Part shown: in pieces, positions 59,874 through 64,000 of the stretch
Numbering within the stretch: position 1 is the first letter of the stretch
How the letters are laid out: the number at the start of each line of letters is the position of its first letter
NCBI RefSeq assembly: GCF_039542055.1
Contig: NZ_BAABHK010000015.1
Span: 124,001-188,000, forward strand
Length of the DNA stretch: 64,000 nt
Reading direction: 5' to 3'
DNA from: Actinoallomurus vinaceus
GTDB taxonomy: Bacteria > Actinomycetota > Actinomycetes > Streptosporangiales > Streptosporangiaceae
Notes under the pieces: model-generated
Databases searched by the model: none
What the model was told of the DNA's origin: nothing
Seen by the model: the letters and a program-made list of their open reading frames with translations, nothing else
Translations under genes and position numbers: made by a program

Positions 59874-60746
59874 TCAGCGACGCGCCTTGGACTCCGCGAT
59901 CCAGCCGGGCAGGGGCTCACGGGCCGCCAGCCAGGATTCGGGGATGCCGCCGGCGCCGGTGTGGGCGGCGACGATGCCGCCGGTGATGGCCGCCGTCGTG
60001 TCGATGTCCCCGCCGACGGCCACGCAGGTGCGCACCGCCCGCTCGTAGTCGGTGAGATGGCGGGCGGCGACCCACAGGCAGAACGGCACGGTGTCGTGCG
60101 CGAGGACGCGCGAACCGTTGCCGAGTTCGTACGCCGCCTCCTCACGCGTCCGGTCGAGTAGACCGGCCGCTCTGCGGACGCCGTCGTGCACGGCGCCGCG
60201 CGGGGTGTGCGAGAGGACGGCGTCCATCAGCCCGTCCGCGTCACCGCGCGTGACGTACGAGGCCGCGACCGCCACCGCGACCGCGCCGGCGATGCCCTCC
60301 GGGTGCGCGTGCGTGACGACGGCCGACGCCGTGGCCTCCAGCGTCACCCGTTCGAGATCGCCGGGACAGTACGCGCCGAGCGGTGCGGCGCGCATGGCGG
60401 CCCCGTTTCCCATCGAACCGCGGCCCCCGAACTGCGCGGGGGAGACCGTACGCCAGTGTTCGCCGTCCCGGAGGGCGCGCAGCAGGACGACGGTTCCCGG
60501 CCCGTAGCCGCGGTACGGGTCGTGACGGTCGGCGAACGCGGCGGCCAGGGCGTCGCGGTCCACCTCCCCGTGCCGGTGCAGGACGTCGACGAGGTTGCAG
60601 GCCATCTCGGTGTCGTCCGTCCACGGCCAGGGGCCGGGTGGCACCGCCGTCTCGTCGAGGAGCAGCGGCCGGTTCTCGGTGGCGAAGAACTGGGCGCCGA
60701 ACGCGTCACCGACGGAGAGCCCGGCGAGGGAGTCCAGAGCGGTCAT
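59874..60746 (-). CDS. ADP-ribosylglycohydrolase family protein
   Basis: 290 aa. The DraG/ARH fold is evident: LAGLSVGDAFGAQFF (start of the fold), PWPWTDDTEMA (the first Thr-Asp-Asp metal-binding motif), GRGSMGNGAAMRAAPLGAY, VVTHAHPEGIAGAVAVAVA, and the last metal motif VAVGGDIDTTAAITGGIVAAHTG. It removes ADP-ribose from proteins or small molecules with two magnesium ions. In this context it may reverse ADP-ribosylation by a toxin or regulate metabolism; no transferase is encoded nearby. It ends 80 bp upstream of the S-adenosyl methyltransferase stop on the same strand. Confidence 0.9.
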   Translation of the reverse strand: MTALDSLAGLSVGDAFGAQFFATENRPLLLDETAVPPGPWPWTDDTEMACNLVDVLHRHGEVDRDALAAAFADRHDPYRGYGPGTVVLLRALRDGEHWRTVSPAQFGGRGSMGNGAAMRAAPLGAYCPGDLERVTLEATASAVVTHAHPEGIAGAVAVAVAASYVTRGDADGLMDAVLSHTPRGAVHDGVRRAAGLLDRTREEAAYELGNGSRVLAHDTVPFCLWVAARHLTDYERAVRTCVAVGGDIDTTAAITGGIVAAHTGAGGIPESWLAAREPLPGWIAESKARR

Positions 60747-60825
60747 CGCCCGCCACGGTAGCGGACCTCGCAGCCGTCACGGCCTCCGGGCGACGCCGGT
60801 GTCACGGGTCGCGGCTACCCCGCCG

Positions 60826-61641
60826 TCACGGCCTGCGGGCGACACCGCCGAGTGTCGCGACCTCCGCAGGAGGGCCGAACGGGTCCGGTTCGGGGCGCCA
60901 GCGCTGGATCGGCACGATGCCGGGCTCGACCGGCTCGAGCCCGGCGAAGAAGCCGGTGATCTGCTCCGGTGTCCGCAGGTGGTAGGGCACCGCGCCGCTG
61001 TCCTCGTAGCCGCGGGCCGCCTCGCGGTGCGCGGCTCCGACGTCGATGCTGTCGGCCAGCGCCAGGAAGCTGCCGGATGGCAGGGCGTCCACCAGCCGCC
61101 GCACGATCGACCGTGCCTCCTCATAGTCGGCCATGTGGCCCAGGACGCCCATGAGCATCAGCGCGATGGGACGGGTCGGGTCGAGGGTCTCGGCCGCCGC
61201 CTGAACGATCTTCTCGGGTTCGCGCATGTCGGCGTCGATGTAGTCGGTCCGGCCCTCGGGCGAACTCGTCAGCAGCGCGCGGGCGTGCGCGAGGACCAGC
61301 GGGTCGTTGTCGACGTAGACGATGCGGCACTCGGGCGCGACCCGCTGGGCGACCTCGTGGGTGTTGTCGACCGTCGGCAGTCCCGTCCCCACGTCGAGGA
61401 ACTGCCGGATTCCCTCTTCTCCGGCGAGGTGCCGGACGGCGCGGGCGAGGAAATGGCGGAAGGCGCGGGCCGTGTCGATGATCCCGGGAAAGATCTCCCG
61501 ATACCGGTCCCCGGCGGCCCGGTCGACCGGATAGTTGTCCTTTCCGCCCAGCCAGTAATTCCACACCCGCGCCGAGTGCGGCACGGTGGTGTCGATCTCC
61601 GGCGTGGGGGCTGGTCCAGTGCCGTGTGAGCTGTCGTTCAC
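60826..61641 (-). CDS. S-adenosyl methyltransferase (DUF574/Methyltransf_19)
   Basis: 271 aa from GTG 61641 with GAGGAAGGG upstream; frames extending to 62145 are artefacts. The family signature is strong: PEIDTTVPHSARVWNYWLGGKDNYPVDRAAGDRYREIFPGI, IRQFLDVGTGLPTVDNTHEVAQRVAPECRIVYVDNDPLVLAHARALL, and LMLMGVLGHMADYEEARSIVRRLVDALPSGSFL. These cytosolic SAM-binding proteins are found in many copies in mycelial actinomycetes. The methyl acceptor is generally unknown, so the assignment is family-level only. Confidence 0.93.
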   Translation of the reverse strand: MNDSSHGTGPAPTPEIDTTVPHSARVWNYWLGGKDNYPVDRAAGDRYREIFPGIIDTARAFRHFLARAVRHLAGEEGIRQFLDVGTGLPTVDNTHEVAQRVAPECRIVYVDNDPLVLAHARALLTSSPEGRTDYIDADMREPEKIVQAAAETLDPTRPIALMLMGVLGHMADYEEARSIVRRLVDALPSGSFLALADSIDVGAAHREAARGYEDSGAVPYHLRTPEQITGFFAGLEPVEPGIVPIQRWRPEPDPFGPPAEVATLGGVARRP

Positions 61642-62059
61642 GGGCCCTTCCTCGGTGCCGTTCGACGGGCGGAGCCCCCATCCTGCCGGTTCCTCCACAT
61701 TCACCGCGATGGAAAGCTCGCGGTCTGTTACGGAATGCTCGGGAACAGTGCCCGAGCGGCGAAGATCTGCCACCGAGAAACGCGGCTCATCGGGCGGAGT
61801 CGCTGCGATTCGCCGAGCTTTTCGAGCACCATGCCAGGCGGTCCGGCCGGATGTCATGCCGGTCGAGCCCGGGCGCGTCGACGCGCTCGCCGGCGTCGGC
61901 CGCCGACCCCGCGGCGTCCGGGCGGCCGACTCGAAACTTACTGTGTAAAGGCGGGCGGCCGAGGCCCCTCGTCCGCCGCCGCCCGGCGACGCCGTGTCGT
62001 TCATCCGGCGTCGGCCTCTTGACGGCGACCGTTTCCGGCAGGTTTCATGCTCCTCACTC
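61642..62059. other. Divergent gap between methyltransferase and LacI gene
   Basis: About 420 bp with a locally AT-richer stretch near 61695-61760 that probably holds the methyltransferase promoter. Several open frames cross it but none shows a recognisable domain, codon bias or ribosome site. I see no gene here. Confidence 0.3.
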
Positions 62060-62107
62060 CCGTAAACGTTTACGGCTCCCGTACCGGCTGTCTGTAAACG
62101 TTTACGG
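62060..62107. promoter_or_regulatory. Twin LacI-type operators upstream of the sugar regulator
   Basis: CCGTAAACGTTTACGG (62060-62075) is a perfect 16-bp palindrome. A second copy of the core GTAAACGTTTAC lies at 62094-62105. The centres are 32 bp apart, about three helical turns, so one repressor dimer pair could bind both on the same face. They lie 60-105 bp upstream of the LacI GTG and suggest autoregulation of the LacI-ABC operon. Confidence 0.75.
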
Positions 62108-62165
62108 CAACGAGATCGAACTTCGTGAGCGCTTCGCGGGCTCACGTACGAGGCGGGAGGACACC

Positions 62166-63173
62166 GTGGCCCAGGGGCCGACGATCACGACGATCGCCGC
62201 ACGTGCGGGGGTCTCGATCGCTTCGGTGTCACGCGTGCTGAACGGGCTGCCGACCCGCGAGGACACCGTGCGGAAGGTGATGGCCGCGGCCGACGAGCTG
62301 GGCTACGTGCCGAACGCCGTGGCCCGCTCGCTGAAGTCCAACCGCACCCACCAGGTGGCGTTCGCGATGGCCGACATCGGCAACCCGACGTACGTCGCGA
62401 TGGTGCGGGAGGTCCAGCCGGTGCTGAAGACCGCCGGGTACCGGCTGGTCCTGCACTCGACCGGAGGCGACGTCGACGACGAGGTGGACGTGCTCCGGCG
62501 GCTGGGCGAGCGCTACGCCGACGGGCTCATCATCAGCCCGCTGCGCGGCATCACCGGGAAGCACCTCGACCTGCTGACCGCCGCGCCCGCGCCCACCGTC
62601 GTGATCGGCTCGATCCCCGAAGGGACGCCGGTCGACAACGTACGGACCGACTCGCGGGCCGGCGTGCGGCTGGCCCTGGAGCACCTGTACGGCCTCGGGC
62701 GGCGGAGCATCGGCTTCCTCAACGGCCCGCTCGACACGGTCCCGGGCGCGGCGCGGGACGCCGCGTACGCCGACGCCCTCGACGGGCTCGGCCTGCCGTA
62801 CGACCCGGACCTGGTGGAGGTCGGCGACTTCTACCGCGCCGAGGGCGCCGAGGCGGCACGCCGCCTCCTCGAACGATCCCGGCCGGACGCGATCCTGTGC
62901 GCCAACGACCTGATCGCGCTCGGCGCGCTCGACGTGCTGCGCGCGGAGCGCCTGCGCGTGCCGGAGGACGTCGCGCTCGTCGGGATGGACGACACCGAGC
63001 TCGCGACCGCGGCCTGGCCGACGCTCACGAGCGTCGGACTCGGGTCGGCCGAGCGTGGCCGGCGGGCCGCCGAGCTGTTGCTCGACCGGCTGGACAACGG
63101 GGTCGCCGAGCCCCGCATCGTCACGGTCGAGCCCACGCTCGCCGTTCGCGCATCGACGGAGGGAGCCGCGTGA
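62166..63173 (+). CDS. LacI family transcriptional regulator of a sugar ABC operon
   Basis: 335 aa from GTG 62166 with GGGAGGA upstream; the in-frame extension to 61626 is an artefact. HTH and hinge: PTITTIAARAGVSIASVSRVLNGLPTREDTVRKVMAAADELGYVPNAVARSLKS. The sugar-binding domain carries QVAFAMADIGNPTYVAMVREVQPVL, YADGLIISPLRG, VVIGSIPEGTPVDNVRTDSRAGVRLALEHL, LCANDLIALGALDVLRAERLRVPEDVALVGMDDTELATAAWPTLTSV. The stop overlaps the start of a sugar ABC permease gene by 4 bp (GTGA), so regulator and transporter are translationally coupled. Twin palindromes upstream are its likely operators. Confidence 0.92.
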   Translation: MAQGPTITTIAARAGVSIASVSRVLNGLPTREDTVRKVMAAADELGYVPNAVARSLKSNRTHQVAFAMADIGNPTYVAMVREVQPVLKTAGYRLVLHSTGGDVDDEVDVLRRLGERYADGLIISPLRGITGKHLDLLTAAPAPTVVIGSIPEGTPVDNVRTDSRAGVRLALEHLYGLGRRSIGFLNGPLDTVPGAARDAAYADALDGLGLPYDPDLVEVGDFYRAEGAEAARRLLERSRPDAILCANDLIALGALDVLRAERLRVPEDVALVGMDDTELATAAWPTLTSVGLGSAERGRRAAELLLDRLDNGVAEPRIVTVEPTLAVRASTEGAA

Positions 63174-64000
63174 CCGCCACGCAGGCCGCGGTCCGCCCGG
63201 GGCGGGCCGGGCGCCCGGGACCCCGGACGAGGCCGCGCGGCGGCGGGGACCGAGGGACGCTGATCCTGCTGCTTCCGGCGCTCGTGCCGGTCCTGCTGTT
63301 CAGCGTCGGCCCGCTGCTCTACGGCATCTACCTGTCGTTCACCGACGCGCGCGGCGGCCGGAACGCCGTCATCTCCTTCGTCGGCCTGAAGAACTTCGGC
63401 GACGTCCTCGCCGACACGGACTTCTGGTCCTCGTTCAAGATCGGCCTGATCTGGGCCGTCGGCGTCACCGTGCTGCAGTTCCTCGCCGCCCTCGGCCTGG
63501 CGCTGCTGCTGAACCAGAACCTTCGGCTCCGCGGGCTCGCCCGTGTGCTGGCGATGGCCCCGTGGGCGATGCCGCCGATCGTGATCGGGCTGATGTGGCG
63601 GCTGGTGTACCACCCCAACGCCGGCATCCTCAACGCGACGCTGCAGAACCTGCACCTCCTGAATCACAACGTCGACTGGCTGAACGGCTTCAGTACCGCG
63701 CTGCCGGCGATCATCGTCGTCGGCGTCTGGACCGGAATGCCGCAGACGACCGTGGTCCTCCTGGCCGGGCTGCAGAGCGTGCCGAAGGAGCTGCACGAGG
63801 CGGCCGCCGTCGACGGCGCGACCGTGTGGCGGCGCTTCTGGAGCGTGACGCTGCCCCAGCTGCGGCCGGTGGTCGTCTCGATCACCTCGCTGGACTTCGT
63901 CTGGAACATCAACCAGTTCGCGATGGTCTACGCGTTGACGCAGGGCGGCCCCGGCGGCCGTACGCGCCTGCCGATGCTGTTCGCGTACGAGGAGGCGTTC
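63170..64000 (+). CDS. Sugar ABC transporter permease, N-terminal part (runs off the edge)
   Basis: About 277 residues are visible from GTG 63170; the gene continues beyond the window. After a basic Arg/Pro-rich N-terminus (~25 residues) come MalF/UgpA-type helices: LILLLPALVPVLLFSVGPLLYGIYLSFTDA, GLIWAVGVTVLQFLAALGLALLLNQ, VLAMAPWAMPPIVIGLMWRLVYHP, ALPAIIVVGVWTGMPQTTVVLLAGLQSVP. The cytoplasmic EAA loop ELHEAAAVDGATVWRRFWSVTLPQLRP couples to the ATPase. It is one of the two membrane subunits of a CUT1-type oligosaccharide importer. The solute-binding protein and second permease should lie to the right. Overlap with the LacI stop gives a coupled operon. Confidence 0.93.
   Translation, partial: MTATQAAVRPGRAGRPGPRTRPRGGGDRGTLILLLPALVPVLLFSVGPLLYGIYLSFTDARGGRNAVISFVGLKNFGDVLADTDFWSSFKIGLIWAVGVTVLQFLAALGLALLLNQNLRLRGLARVLAMAPWAMPPIVIGLMWRLVYHPNAGILNATLQNLHLLNHNVDWLNGFSTALPAIIVVGVWTGMPQTTVVLLAGLQSVPKELHEAAAVDGATVWRRFWSVTLPQLRPVVVSITSLDFVWNINQFAMVYALTQGGPGGRTRLPMLFAYEEAF

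Noticed and set aside
61626..62165. In-frame N-terminal extension of the LacI regulator
   Set aside because: The extension is low-quality sequence that runs through the operators, while GTG 62166 has an ideal ribosome site directly before the HTH domain.
1..64000. CRISPR array, tRNA, rRNA, replication origin or prophage
   Set aside because: No regularly spaced repeats, no clover-leaf candidates, no rRNA-like stretches, no DnaA-box cluster and no phage structural genes were seen.

Overview
The window is chromosomal DNA from a high-GC, mycelial-type actinomycete. Codon third positions are almost all G or C, GTG and TTG starts are common, and the gene families are those of soil Actinomycetota: S-adenosyl methyltransferase of the DUF574 type, CebR boxes, CBM2-linked cellulases, LamG plus Rhs pairs, and an XRE-TPR regulator. 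A Streptosporangiales/Thermomonosporaceae-like plant-litter degrader is a reasonable inference but is not proven by anything here.

Layout. 1-4.6 kb: the tail of an acyltransferase-3 gene, an SGNH hydrolase lipoprotein and a large membrane-anchored Asp-box propeller protein. 5-17.1 kb: a polymorphic-toxin locus made of a secreted DNRLRE/LamG protein, a 2339-residue Rhs protein with a Hint autoprotease and an HNH-like tip, and an AT-richer tail of three probable immunity genes. 17.3-30.6 kb: an accessory region with an XRE-TPR regulator, a broken ATPase gene, a TPP-riboswitch-controlled tenA, small enzymes with local MerR, TetR or SUKH partners, an LRR protein, an intact IS and an orphan gene. 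30.7-33.7 kb: a decayed IS5-type element against the end of a STAND-LuxR regulator.

33.7-38 kb: a pectin block, with rhamnogalacturonan lyase and GH53 galactanase converging on a PL1 pectate lyase. Related GGAAAA-type palindromes lie in front of both arms. 38-52 kb: transporters, redox enzymes, TetR and MarR regulators, a Clp-N/HTH pair, a biotin-dependent acyl-CoA carboxylase, a CPBP protease and an enoyl-CoA hydratase. 52-59.4 kb: a cellulase cluster, with cebR, GH48, GH6 and GH5 and two perfect CebR boxes. The window ends with an ADP-ribosylglycohydrolase, a methyltransferase and a LacI regulator whose stop codon overlaps the start of a sugar ABC permease that runs off the edge.

How the parts fit. 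The GH48 and GH6 enzymes with the E1-like GH5 endoglucanase form a complete extracellular cellulose-hydrolysing set under cellobiose-type control. The PL11, GH53 and PL1 set does the same for pectin, and the terminal LacI-permease pair probably imports a released sugar. Many regulator genes sit next to a well-formed palindrome, so local autoregulation is the dominant control style. The most distinctive system is the Rhs-Hint-HNH toxin with its multi-gene immunity tail.
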